Counted from the first letter of the stretch, positions 1 through 6,637 are shown. The stretch is 6,637 nucleotides of DNA from Desulfuromusa sp. (GCA_029933365.1 JAOZOH010000143.1:1-6637), one strand, 5' to 3'. The notes: a model not told the origin generated them from the sequence alone. Made by a program: numbers and translations.

Positions 1-39
1 CCCTTTATAACAAATTATCGAAAGCTTAAACCAGACTAT

Positions 40-795
40 TTATGCCCCGGTTGAAGTCGGCATCATAGATTTCAAATACTCACGATTAAGTTTGGCAATA
101 AACTTGACACTGATTCCCTTAGGACAAGCGGCCTCACATTCATAATGATTAGTACAGTTACCAAAACCCTCATCAAGAAGTGCCTGAGTCATTGCCTGCA
201 CCCGAGTTCTAGCTTCAGCTTTACCTTGCGGCAAGGCGGCCAACTGGGCAACTTTTGCACCGGTAAACAACATCGCCGAGCTGTTAGGGCAAGCAGCGAT
301 ACAGGCGCCACAACCGATACATTCGGCAGCATCCATCGCATAATCTGCAGTCGGTTTAGGAACCAACATTGCGTTAGCATCTGGCACACCACCGGTGTGA
401 CAGGAAACATAGCCGCCGGCCTGCATGATCACGTCAAGAGAAGAACGATCAACGATCAAGTCTTTTTGAATCGGGAAAGCCTTGGCTCTCCATGGCTCAA
501 CAAAGATTTCATCACCATCATTGTATTGACGCATATGCAACTGACAAACAGTGGTTTTTTCCTGCTTACCATGAGGACGGCCGTTAATAACCTGTGAACA
601 CATGCCACAGATCCCTTCACGACAATCGTGATCAAAGGCAATTGGGTCTTTACCTTCCCGGATCAGTCCATCATTAATTTCGTCCAGCATCTCCAAAAAG
701 GACATGTCCGGGCTAATATTTTTAGCTGGGTAAGTCTCCAGCTTTCCTTTATCCTGTGGCCCCTTCTGGCGCCATACATGCAATGTAAGGTCCAT
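40..795 (-). CDS. frdB: Succinate dehydrogenase/fumarate reductase iron-sulfur subunit
   Basis: This is the electron-transfer subunit linking the FAD of FrdA to the haems of FrdC, on the cytoplasmic face of the membrane complex. The 251-residue protein has the full family layout. An N-terminal ferredoxin-like domain carries the 2Fe-2S ligands C58, C63, C66 and C84 (CREGICGMC, then TTVC). A C-terminal helical domain has CIGCGACIAACP (C159, C162, C165, C169) and CTNHYECEAACP (C214, C220, C224). By analogy with E. coli SdhB, C159/C162/C165/C224 hold the 4Fe-4S cluster and C169/C214/C220 the 3Fe-4S cluster. The ATG shares one base with the frdA stop (TAATG), and GAGGAG lies about 9 bases upstream, inside frdA, so translation is probably coupled. 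The stop is TAA. No residue is missing. Whether it is named SdhB or FrdB depends on the physiological direction. Confidence 0.96.
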   Translation of the reverse strand: MDLTLHVWRQKGPQDKGKLETYPAKNISPDMSFLEMLDEINDGLIREGKDPIAFDHDCREGICGMCSQVINGRPHGKQEKTTVCQLHMRQYNDGDEIFVEPWRAKAFPIQKDLIVDRSSLDVIMQAGGYVSCHTGGVPDANAMLVPKPTADYAMDAAECIGCGACIAACPNSSAMLFTGAKVAQLAALPQGKAEARTRVQAMTQALLDEGFGNCTNHYECEAACPKGISVKFIAKLNREYLKSMMPTSTGA

Positions 796-2714
796 TATTT
801 ATAACTCCTCACGGCAAGTTTAATTCTTTCAAATTTCAAAGGCTCTTTGTGCAACTCAGGTTTAACCCCGGTCCCCTTGAATTCCCAAGCAGCGACATAA
901 CTGAAGTTTTCATCATCACGCGTTGCTTCACCTTCGTCAGTCTGGTGCTCGGTTCGGAAATGACCACCACAAGACTCTTCACGGTTCAATGCATCTTCAG
1001 CTAACATTTCAGCGAATTCAAGAAAATCGGCAACCCGACCAGCATTTTCCAACTGCTGATTGAGGTCGTTCCCTTCGCCAGGCACCTTGACATTGTTCCA
1101 GAATTCATCACGAATTTCTGGAATACGCTTGAGGGCTTCGGTGAGGCTCTCTTTACTTCTGGCCATACCGACATTTTCCCACATAACGTTGCCAAGTTCT
1201 TTCTGCAGTTCACTGACGGTCTTCTTACCGTTAATTGACAGCAACTTGTCAGTCTGAGCCTGAACATCTTCAACCGATTTCTTGAACTCAGGATGATCGG
1301 TTGTCACCTGACCTGGATTTTTGAGAGAAGCCAAATAGGGTGCGATAGTGTAAGGAATTACGAAGTAACCATCGGCCAGCCCCTGCATCAATGCCGAAGC
1401 ACCGAGGCGGTTAGCGCCGTGAACCGAGAAGTTTGCTTCACCAAGCACAAACAACCCTGGAATATTACTTTGGCACTCGTAGTCAACCCAGAGGCCACCC
1501 ATGTTATAGTGAGGGGCAGGATAGATACGCATGGGGCGCTCATAGCCATTTTCATCGGTAATCTTTTCATACATATCAAACAGGTTGCCGTAGCGCTCTT
1601 CGATCGTCTTTCTACCAACCCGTTTAATCGCATCCTCAAAATCAAGATAAACACCGCGTTTACCATCGCCAACGCCAAGACCAGCATCACAAGCTTCTTT
1701 TGCCGAACGGGAAGAGATATCACGTGGAGCCAGGTTCCCAAAAGAGGGGTACTTGCGCTCCAAGTAATAATCGCGATCTTCTTCTGCAATTTCACTTGGG
1801 TGCTTTTCACAATCTGCAGCATTTTTAGGTGCCCAGATACGACCATCGTTCCGCAGTGACTCAGACATCAGAGTCAATTTGGACTGATGCACACCATGAA
1901 CCGGAATACAGGTCGGGTGAATCTGAGTGTAACAAGGGTTAGCCATGTAGGCACCCTTCTTGACTGCTTTCCAGATTGCCGTAACAGAACTACCCATAGC
2001 ATTGGTTGACAGGTTGAAAACATTGACATAGCCACCGGTTGCCAGGATAACAGCATCGCCCCAGTGGGATTCAACCTCACCAGTCATCAAGTTCCGGACA
2101 GTGATCCCTTTAGCAACGCCATCCACAAGAACCAGATCAAGCATCTCAGTGCGTGGGTGCATGGTCACGGTTTTGTTTTTAATCTGCCGTGAAAGTGCTG
2201 AATAGGCACCGAGAAGCAGCTGCTGACCGGTTTGTCCACGAGCATAGAATGTCCGGGAAACCTGAGCACCACCGAAAGAGCGATTGTCAAGATAACCGGC
2301 ATAATCACGGGCAAAAGGAATGCCCTGCGCTACACACTGATCAATAATGTTATTGGAAACCTGGGCTAAACGCCAGACATCAGCTTCACGGGAGCGGAAG
2401 TCGCCGCCCTTAACGGTATCGTAGAACAAGCGGTAGATGCTGTCGCCATCACTTGGATAGTTCTTAGCAGCGTTGATACCACCCTGAGCACCGATACTAT
2501 GGGCACGGCGGGGGCTGTCCTGATAACAGAAGCAATCAACATTGTAGCCAAGTTCACCAAGGCTTGCAGCGCCAGCACCGCCGGCCAAACCACTACCGAC
2601 AACAATAATTTTATACTTTCTTTTATTGGAAGGATTTACCAACTTCATGTCTTCGCGGTATCTATCCCAAGATGTATCTACCTGACCTGTAGGTGCTTTT
2701 CCGTCTAATATCAC
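795..2714 (-). CDS. frdA: Succinate dehydrogenase/fumarate reductase flavoprotein subunit
   Basis: This is the catalytic subunit that interconverts succinate and fumarate. The 639-residue sequence shows a Rossmann FAD motif (GSGLAG, 40-45) and [15 protein letters not shown], where H72 is the expected covalent FAD attachment site. Active-site segments in order are QIHPT (H266), LAPRDISSR (R331), PAPHYNMGG (H402) and [10 protein letters not shown] (R436), matching the substrate-binding His and Arg residues of the family. The C-terminal helical domain (about 470-639) is complete. The start is GTG at 2714, preceded by AGGGGG, which overlaps the frdC stop. This gives the MILDGK N-terminus that I recall from Geobacter homologues. 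An internal ATG at residue 23 is possible but would remove that conserved stretch. It lies 10 bases after frdC and overlaps frdB by one base. In Geobacter sulfurreducens the homologous enzyme serves both fumarate respiration and succinate oxidation; the same role here is inferred. Confidence 0.97.
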   Translation of the reverse strand: MILDGKAPTGQVDTSWDRYREDMKLVNPSNKRKYKIIVVGSGLAGGAGAASLGELGYNVDCFCYQDSPRRAHSIGAQGGINAAKNYPSDGDSIYRLFYDTVKGGDFRSREADVWRLAQVSNNIIDQCVAQGIPFARDYAGYLDNRSFGGAQVSRTFYARGQTGQQLLLGAYSALSRQIKNKTVTMHPRTEMLDLVLVDGVAKGITVRNLMTGEVESHWGDAVILATGGYVNVFNLSTNAMGSSVTAIWKAVKKGAYMANPCYTQIHPTCIPVHGVHQSKLTLMSESLRNDGRIWAPKNAADCEKHPSEIAEEDRDYYLERKYPSFGNLAPRDISSRSAKEACDAGLGVGDGKRGVYLDFEDAIKRVGRKTIEERYGNLFDMYEKITDENGYERPMRIYPAPHYNMGGLWVDYECQSNIPGLFVLGEANFSVHGANRLGASALMQGLADGYFVIPYTIAPYLASLKNPGQVTTDHPEFKKSVEDVQAQTDKLLSINGKKTVSELQKELGNVMWENVGMARSKESLTEALKRIPEIRDEFWNNVKVPGEGNDLNQQLENAGRVADFLEFAEMLAEDALNREESCGGHFRTEHQTDEGEATRDDENFSYVAAWEFKGTGVKPELHKEPLKFERIKLAVRSYK

Positions 2715-2724
2715 AATAAGCCCC

Positions 2725-3399
2725 CTATTTCACAATGCGAGCGAGAATAAATAATGGAATAGCGATATAAGCCAGTCCGTAAACGATAGCCACGATTTTT
2801 CCTATTGCAGTCACTTTGTCCTGACTTGTACCGGTACTCCAACCAAGAGTCTGTACCCAACTGGAAATACCGTGCATCAGGTGCAGCAACAAAGCAATCA
2901 GAGCAACGACATAAACAAGAGCGATGAAAATATTCTGGAAGCTTGTAACCACCATGGTGAAAACATCCGGACGCATAGCAGCATCCAGAGGTAGATGGTG
3001 GGAAGAGATTTCAGGATTTGTAATTTGGACAGTAAAATGGAGTAGATGATAGAGCAAGAAAGTCAGGATGATCAGCCCGGTAAAAACCATTGTTTTAGCC
3101 GAGAAAGTTGTCACCAAGGTTTTCTGCACAGCATAGTTATCTGGAGTGGCAGCACGATTTTCCAGATAGAGCTGAATCCCAAAAGTGATGTGAACAGCAA
3201 ACAGACAAAGCATCACAAGACGGAAAACCCAGACCAAAGGGCCAAGATCATGCAGGTGTTTGGCATAGGCATTAATTCCGTCAGCTCCTGCAAAAACCGA
3301 CATGTTGCCTAGGAGATGGACAGAAATAAATCCAACCAGCATTAAGCCGGTCACTGCCATCAGAATCTTTCTTCCTACAGTACTTTTCAACAGATTCAT
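2725..3399 (-). CDS. frdC: Succinate dehydrogenase/fumarate reductase cytochrome b558 subunit
   Basis: This is the membrane anchor and quinone-reactive dihaem subunit. The 224-residue protein has five hydrophobic segments at roughly 11-33, 55-78, 103-123, 155-178 and 202-221. Candidate haem ligands are H28, H70, H118 or H121, and H176 (H173 is nearby). H28 and H70 fall at the same numbers as two ligands of Bacillus subtilis SdhC. One five-helix cytochrome with no separate D subunit is the type B arrangement. The ATG at 3399 is chosen because AAGGGA (3409-3414) sits nine bases upstream and [11 protein letters not shown] matches the family N-terminus. A TTG at 3435 in frame would add 12 unsupported residues. 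The helix-IV Glu-x-His of the Wolinella fumarate reductase is not seen; the matching segment is LMHG. It is first in the frdCAB operon and follows a structured leader. Confidence 0.94.
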   Translation of the reverse strand: MNLLKSTVGRKILMAVTGLMLVGFISVHLLGNMSVFAGADGINAYAKHLHDLGPLVWVFRLVMLCLFAVHITFGIQLYLENRAATPDNYAVQKTLVTTFSAKTMVFTGLIILTFLLYHLLHFTVQITNPEISSHHLPLDAAMRPDVFTMVVTSFQNIFIALVYVVALIALLLHLMHGISSWVQTLGWSTGTSQDKVTAIGKIVAIVYGLAYIAIPLFILARIVK

Positions 3400-3443
3400 A
3401 GTTAAATATCCCTTGAGAATGTTAATTGATTGCAAATCAGGTT

Positions 3444-3548
3444 CTATCTCCCAAATTCAATCACCAATACCACCAAGTCATTCACGGCCCAGCACGCCTC
3501 TCCTCCTGAAACTGAGCCTCGTAATAATGTCCCGGCGGTCCCCGCCAA
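3444..3548 (-). CDS. Candidate upstream small ORF, 34 residues, TTG start
   Basis: A TTG at 3548 is preceded by AGGAGG with an eight-base spacer, the best Shine-Dalgarno match in the leader. It opens 34 codons ending in TAG, about 45 bases before frdC. The peptide starts MAGTAGTLLRG and ends in a hydrophobic run, DLVVLVIEFGR. It is too short to assign a fold and I do not recognise it. It overlaps the 28-residue frame in a different phase, so at most one is likely to be conserved. If translated, ribosomes would disrupt the GGA-loop hairpin at 3529-3551. The rare start codon and lack of known homologues leave this speculative. Confidence 0.18.
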   Translation of the reverse strand: MAGTAGTLLRGSVSGGEACWAVNDLVVLVIEFGR

Positions 3549-3568
3549 GACTCTATCCTCCTATTCAT
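3482..3568 (-). CDS. Candidate upstream small ORF, 28 residues
   Basis: An ATG at 3568 opens 28 codons ending in TGA within the frdC leader. AAAGGA lies about eight bases upstream, an acceptable ribosome binding site. The peptide begins MNRRIESWRG and ends QEERRAGP. It is charged, with no signal peptide or membrane segment, and resembles no family I know. The frame runs through the second and third leader hairpins, so translation would unfold them. Its TGA is directly followed by an ATG opening a six-codon frame (3461-3481, MTWWYW). An overlapping 34-residue frame with an equally good ribosome site competes, which lowers confidence in both. It may simply be a chance frame in purine-rich structured RNA. 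Confidence 0.2.
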   Translation of the reverse strand: MNRRIESWRGPPGHYYEAQFQEERRAGP

Positions 3569-3649
3569 ATTCGACATCCTTTCGGTGTCATCAATAAATC
3601 AGCAAATCAAGAACAATGTTATTCTGTGCTCTTAATAAATTATAAAGAT

Positions 3650-3662
3650 GTATACTGTATAC
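3650..3662. promoter_or_regulatory. Palindrome GTATAC-T-GTATAC, possible operator
   Basis: Two copies of GTATAC flank a single central base, giving a perfect 13-base inverted repeat. On the minus strand it can also be read as a tandem AGTATAC AGTATAC. It lies in the AT-rich stretch between valS and frdC, downstream of one candidate frd promoter and just upstream of a TATAAT-like hexamer (3639-3644). This is a natural place for a repressor site. Geobacter central-metabolism operons are known to be controlled by repressors such as HgtR, but I cannot confirm that this sequence matches that site. Chance is possible in DNA this AT-rich. Confidence 0.3.
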
Positions 3663-3695
3663 TAAATATTATTATAAAATTAAACAAAAAAAGAG

Positions 3696-3725
3696 GATAT
3701 AGGAAAAATCTAATCAAATAGTCAA
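3696..3725 (-). promoter_or_regulatory. Candidate sigma-70 promoter for frdCAB
   Basis: On the minus strand TTGACT (3720-3725, five of six matches to the -35 consensus) is followed after 18 bases by TATATC (3696-3701, four of six to the -10). Transcription would start near 3689 and leave a leader of about 290 bases containing all four hairpins. A perfect TATAAT at 3639-3644 is an alternative -10, but it has no good -35 at the right distance. Another weak pair, TTGTTT (3682-3687) with TAGTAT (3659-3664), overlaps the palindrome. The region is AT-rich, so consensus-like hexamers are expected by chance and the choice is uncertain. Confidence 0.35.
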
Positions 3726-3757
3726 AGGCAGGAACAGCAAGACTTTCACATATAATA

Positions 3758-3788
3758 ATGACCGGAAAAGTCATACCTTTCCGGTCAT
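3758..3788 (-). terminator. Intrinsic terminator after valS
   Basis: ATGACCGGAAA and its exact complement TTTCCGGTCAT form an 11-pair stem with a nine-base loop, starting nine bases after the valS stop. Downstream on the minus strand is TATTATATG, only moderately U-rich, so termination may be incomplete. Its position indicates that valS and frdCAB are separate transcription units. Confidence 0.65.
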
Positions 3789-3797
3789 CGATAGCAT

Positions 3798-6455
3798 TTA
3801 TTTTAAAGCCAGTATTTTTTTCAAACTCTGCTCTAAAATTTCTCGCTTCTGTTCAGCAGCAGCGAGCTTGGCACGATCTTTCTCCAACACCTGAGGTGGG
3901 GCATTGGCAACAAATTTTTCATTTGATAATTTTTTTTCAAAGAAACCGACATCCTTCTGAACTTTTTCGATCTCTTTATTCAGACGCGCCTCTTCCTCTG
4001 CCACATTGATAAGATCAGCCAACGGAATCAACACTTCAACCTCACCAGCCACCTGGGTTGAAACCTGTTTGGGTCGCTCGACCGCTACACCGACTACAAG
4101 ATTATCGACCCGGGCCAGTGAATGGATATATTTCTGACCAGCCTTAATCGCCTGGACTACTGACTCCGATTTACAATCGAGGACCACTTTAATCCGTTTG
4201 CCTGGTGGCACATCAAGTTCACCACGCACGTTACGAATCGCCCGGATGACATCCATCACCAATTCCATATCAGCAACAACAGATGCGTCGGTAGCAACAA
4301 GTGCTGCGGTTGGATAATCAGCCTGCATGATTGAATCAACACCACGCTTGCCCGGCAAAGCCTGCCAGATCTCCTCGGTAACAAAGGGCAGAATCGGATG
4401 CAACATCCGCAATAAGCCTTCCAGTACCAAGAACAGAACGGTTTGGGTCGACTTGCGAACCTCTGTATTATCGCCATACAGATTATCTTTACTCAGCTCA
4501 ATGTACCAATCACAGAACTCATGCCAGGTAAAGGAGTATAGGGTGCTGGCGGCTTCATTAAATTTATAATTTGTCAGCGCCCGGTTCACTTCCTCCGCAG
4601 CAAAAGCATAACGGTTCAGAATCCACTGATCGGCTTGCGACAACGGTAATCCGCTCAACCCGTTTTCGGCCGGTGCAAAATCTTCCAGATTCATCAGGGC
4701 AAAACGACTCGCATTCCAAAGTTTGTTGACAAAGTTCCTATAACCGCCAATTCGGTCGGTTGATAATTTAATATCACGCCCCATGGCGGCAAAAGCACAC
4801 AGGGTGTAACGGAAAGCATCGGCACCGTACTCATCCACAATAGTCAATGGATCAATGACATTGCCCTTACTTTTACTCATTTTCTGCCCGTGGGAATCGC
4901 GCACCAGAGCATGAATATAAACTTCTTTAAAGGGGACATCATCCATAAATTTGATCCCCATCATCATCATCCGCGCAACCCAGAAAAACAGAATATCAAA
5001 CCCGGTGACAAGACAACTGGTGGGGTAGAATTTCTGCAGAGTTGTGGTCTGTTCCGGCCATCCCATGGTGGAAAATGGCCATAGAGCGGAGGAAAACCAG
5101 GTATCTAGAACATCGGTTTCCTGATGAAGGTTGTTGCTGCCACAATGTTTGCAACTGGTCACATCTTCACGCGAGACAGTTATTTCACCACAGTCGTCAC
5201 AGAACCAGGCCGGGATACGATGTCCCCACCAGATCTGGCGACTCACACACCAATCCTGGATATTATTCATCCACTCGTAATAGGTTTTTTCCCACTGTTG
5301 GGGGACTATCTTGGTCTGGCCGAAGTCCACCGCCTTGATCGCCTCTGCAGCAAGAGACTTAACCGCGACATACCACTGCTTACTCATATAGGGTTCGATG
5401 GTGGTTCGACAGCGATAACACTCACCAACCGCATTGGTATAATCGTCAACCTTTTCCAGTAAGCCCTGTGCTTCCAGATCGGCAACCACCTGTGTTCTGG
5501 CAGCATTGCGTTCCATTCCCACGTAGGAACCACCATTTTCGTTGATCATCCCCGATTCATCGAGAACATTGATAAAATCAAGATCGTGCCGTTTACCAAT
5601 TTCAAAGTCGTTAAAATCGTGTGCAGGAGTAATTTTAACCGCACCACTGCCAAACTCCATATCGACATATTCATCAGCAATAATCGGAATTTCTCGATCC
5701 ATCAGCGGCAGGAGAACCTTTTTTCCAATCAGGTTCTGATAGCGTTCATCCTCAGGGTGAACGGCAACAGCGGTATCTCCCAACATGGTTTCAGGACGGG
5801 TTGTCGCAACGATCAGATATTGATCCGTTCCCATAACCGGATAGCGTAAATGCCAGAGGTTACCGTGTTTATCATCATGTTCAACTTCAAGATCGGACAG
5901 AGCAGTGTGACAACGGGGGCACCAGTTAATCAGACGGTTATCCCGATAAATCAATCCGTCATCATAGAGACTCACAAAAACTTCACGAACCGCTTTTGAA
6001 AGGCCTTCATCCATGGTAAAACGTTCCCGCTGCCAATCACAGGAAGCTCCCAAACGCTTCAGCTGATTGATGATCTGCCCACCAGATTCTTCCCGCCACT
6101 TCCAGACCCGCTCAACAAAAGCCTCACGACCTAATTCATGTCGATCCTTATTCTCTGCGGCAAGCTGCTTTTCAACGACATTCTGAGTGGCAATTCCAGC
6201 ATGGTCAGTTCCCGGCATCCAGAGGACTTCAAAGCCAGACATCCGCTTCCAGCGGCAGAGGATATCCTGCAGAGTATTATTCAGGGCATGCCCCATATGG
6301 AGAACACCTGTCACATTGGGCGGGGGGATAACAATTGAATAATGGGGCTTGGGAGAGTTTTCATCGGCATGGAAATCACCACGCTGTTCCCAGATATCAA
6401 ACCATTTCTGTTCAACCTGTGCCGGATCATAACCTTTGGGGAGTTCTTTTTTCAT
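3798..6455 (-). CDS. valS: Valine--tRNA ligase
   Basis: This cytoplasmic class I aminoacyl-tRNA synthetase charges tRNA-Val with valine using ATP. At 885 residues it is the usual bacterial short form. The signature HMGH is at 53-56, within PPPNVTGVLHMGH, and KMSKS is at 525-529. The inserted editing domain (about 190-345) carries ATTRPETMLGD (217-227) and GSGAVKITPAHDFND (269-283), the pocket that hydrolyses mischarged threonine. Cysteine pairs at 179/182 with 346/349 and at 419/422 with 435/438 look like zinc ribbons. An anticodon-binding helical domain follows (about 605-750). A lysine- and glutamate-rich C-terminal coiled coil (about 815-880) is typical of ValRS and binds tRNA. ATG at 6455 has AAGGA about 10 bases upstream and gives the expected MKKELPKGYDP start. 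No T-box leader is present. It stands alone between two terminators. Confidence 0.98.
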   Translation of the reverse strand: MKKELPKGYDPAQVEQKWFDIWEQRGDFHADENSPKPHYSIVIPPPNVTGVLHMGHALNNTLQDILCRWKRMSGFEVLWMPGTDHAGIATQNVVEKQLAAENKDRHELGREAFVERVWKWREESGGQIINQLKRLGASCDWQRERFTMDEGLSKAVREVFVSLYDDGLIYRDNRLINWCPRCHTALSDLEVEHDDKHGNLWHLRYPVMGTDQYLIVATTRPETMLGDTAVAVHPEDERYQNLIGKKVLLPLMDREIPIIADEYVDMEFGSGAVKITPAHDFNDFEIGKRHDLDFINVLDESGMINENGGSYVGMERNAARTQVVADLEAQGLLEKVDDYTNAVGECYRCRTTIEPYMSKQWYVAVKSLAAEAIKAVDFGQTKIVPQQWEKTYYEWMNNIQDWCVSRQIWWGHRIPAWFCDDCGEITVSREDVTSCKHCGSNNLHQETDVLDTWFSSALWPFSTMGWPEQTTTLQKFYPTSCLVTGFDILFFWVARMMMMGIKFMDDVPFKEVYIHALVRDSHGQKMSKSKGNVIDPLTIVDEYGADAFRYTLCAFAAMGRDIKLSTDRIGGYRNFVNKLWNASRFALMNLEDFAPAENGLSGLPLSQADQWILNRYAFAAEEVNRALTNYKFNEAASTLYSFTWHEFCDWYIELSKDNLYGDNTEVRKSTQTVLFLVLEGLLRMLHPILPFVTEEIWQALPGKRGVDSIMQADYPTAALVATDASVVADMELVMDVIRAIRNVRGELDVPPGKRIKVVLDCKSESVVQAIKAGQKYIHSLARVDNLVVGVAVERPKQVSTQVAGEVEVLIPLADLINVAEEEARLNKEIEKVQKDVGFFEKKLSNEKFVANAPPQVLEKDRAKLAAAEQKREILEQSLKKILALK

Positions 6456-6545
6456 TACTTGTAAATCCTTGGTAAAAACATGCAGTTGGTTAGATTAATA
6501 AATGATGGTCTCGCAAAAACGAATTAGATGGGCAGGAACAATAAA
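6456..6545 (-). promoter_or_regulatory. valS upstream region, weak promoter candidate
   Basis: About 90 bases separate the upstream terminator from valS, so the valS promoter must lie here unless the terminator leaks. The best minus-strand pair I see is TTCGTT followed after 17 bases by TATTAA, which is a poor -35 and a moderate -10. The ribosome site AAGGAT precedes the ATG. No T-box, leader peptide or operator-like palindrome was recognised. Confidence 0.2.
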
Positions 6546-6585
6546 GGGGGGCAGCAAGGAAGTCAAGATTTCCCTGCTGCCCCCC
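6546..6585 (-). terminator. Strong intrinsic terminator upstream of valS
   Basis: GGGGGGCAGCA (6546-6556) pairs perfectly with TGCTGCCCCCC (6575-6585). After one mismatch, AGGAAG continues against the matching CTTTCC-side bases, giving a 17-position stem with a six-base loop. On the minus strand the stem is followed by TTTATTGTT, a usable U-tract. It should end transcription of a minus-strand gene lying beyond the right edge. The plus-strand flank is less T-rich, so the minus orientation is favoured. Confidence 0.8.
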
Positions 6586-6637
6586 CACGGCAAATTTGTT
6601 CTAACTCGGGCTCACGCATGACACCGAAGAATTTTTC
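6586..6637 (-). other. Possible 3' end of an unseen upstream gene
   Basis: A terminator on the minus strand implies a gene to its right, whose end may be in these 52 bases. All three minus frames close soon: TGA at 6612-6614, TAG at 6601-6603, or TGA at 6563-6565 inside the terminator loop. The last frame (starting EKFFGVMREP) has the most protein-like composition, but coding into the hairpin is less usual. The fragment is too short to choose a frame or name a product. Confidence 0.25.

Larger units (their letters stand above)
3427..3589 (-). promoter_or_regulatory. Structured frdC 5' leader with four potential hairpins
   Basis: Read as minus-strand RNA, this stretch holds four successive foldable elements. 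The first, 3573-3589, pairs GACACC with GGAUGUC (one bulged A) around a GAAA tetraloop. The second, 3529-3551, is a 10-pair stem (GUCUUGGCGG with CCGCCGGGAC, two U-G wobbles) closed by the three-base loop GGA. The third, 3486-3518, pairs GGCUCAG with CUGGGCC around a 19-base purine-rich loop containing AGGAGGAGAGG. The fourth, 3427-3463, is a longer imperfect stem ending 12 bases before the frdC ribosome binding site. G/A richness contrasts with the AT-rich DNA just upstream. No poly-U terminator follows, so a translational rather than attenuation mechanism would fit better. I matched it to no known riboswitch; a role as a protein-binding leader is inference. Confidence 0.45.

Noticed and set aside
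1..39. Terminator or further operon gene after frdB
   Set aside because: The 39 bases show no convincing hairpin with a U-tract and no start with a ribosome site; the sequence ends too soon to judge.
145..597. 150-codon plus-strand open frame
   Set aside because: Antisense to frdB, with composition expected from reversed Cys-rich coding sequence and no family resemblance.
1293..1859. 188-codon plus-strand open frame
   Set aside because: It lies wholly antisense to frdA, whose motifs are unambiguous, and its translation has no recognisable domain.
3400..3435. TTG start at 3435 giving a 236-residue FrdC
   Set aside because: The extra 12 residues have no good ribosome site, while the ATG at 3399 has AAGGGA at proper spacing and gives the family N-terminus.
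3650..3662. LexA box
   Set aside because: The palindrome contains CTGTATA, but the spaced ACAG partner of a CTGT-N8-ACAG site is absent.
3302..3721. 139-codon plus-strand open frame across the intergenic gap
   Set aside because: It starts antisense inside frdC, runs through the leader and AT-rich promoter region, and ends in low-complexity Lys/Asn/Ile sequence, so it is probably noncoding.
6456..6545. T-box or amino-acid leader controlling valS
   Set aside because: Only about 90 bases separate valS from the preceding terminator; no T-box sequence, Val-rich leader peptide or antiterminator pairing is seen.

Overview
The window reads as ordinary core metabolism from a Desulfuromonadales-type deltaproteobacterium (Geobacter, Pelobacter or Desulfuromonas relatives). 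That placement is inferred from the proteins. The flavoprotein has the MILDGK start and the HSIGAQGG flavin site I associate with the Geobacter FrdCAB enzyme, and the membrane subunit is a single five-helix cytochrome b of the b558 (type B) kind. Base composition is moderate in genes and clearly AT-rich in part of the central intergenic region. No mobile element, CRISPR array, tRNA or rRNA was seen.

All genes lie on the minus strand, so the biological order runs from high to low coordinates. At the right edge (about 6586-6637) is the probable tail of an unseen upstream gene, followed by a strong intrinsic terminator (6546-6585). Next comes valS (6455 to 3798), valyl-tRNA synthetase, with its own downstream hairpin terminator (3758-3788). 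A roughly 400-base gap (3400-3797) separates valS from frdC. It holds the valS terminator, an AT-rich promoter region with a GTATAC-T-GTATAC palindrome, and a G/A-rich leader that can fold into four successive hairpins. The operon frdC (3399 to 2725), frdA (2714 to 795), frdB (795 to 40) follows. After the frdB stop only 39 bases remain, with no recognisable terminator.

FrdC, FrdA and FrdB together form a membrane-bound menaquinone-linked succinate dehydrogenase/fumarate reductase. FrdA interconverts succinate and fumarate at a covalently bound FAD. FrdB passes electrons through 2Fe-2S, 4Fe-4S and 3Fe-4S clusters. FrdC carries two haems and exchanges electrons with the quinone pool. In Geobacter a homologous FrdCAB is known to work in both directions. 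ValS is unrelated housekeeping and appears to be a separate transcription unit.

The proteins look intact and unremarkable. The part worth a second look is the frdC leader (about 3400-3600): consecutive hairpins, one with a GAAA tetraloop and one with exactly GGA in its loop, nine GGA triplets, and overlapping small reading frames. This suggests post-transcriptional control of the operon, but no known riboswitch class was recognised.
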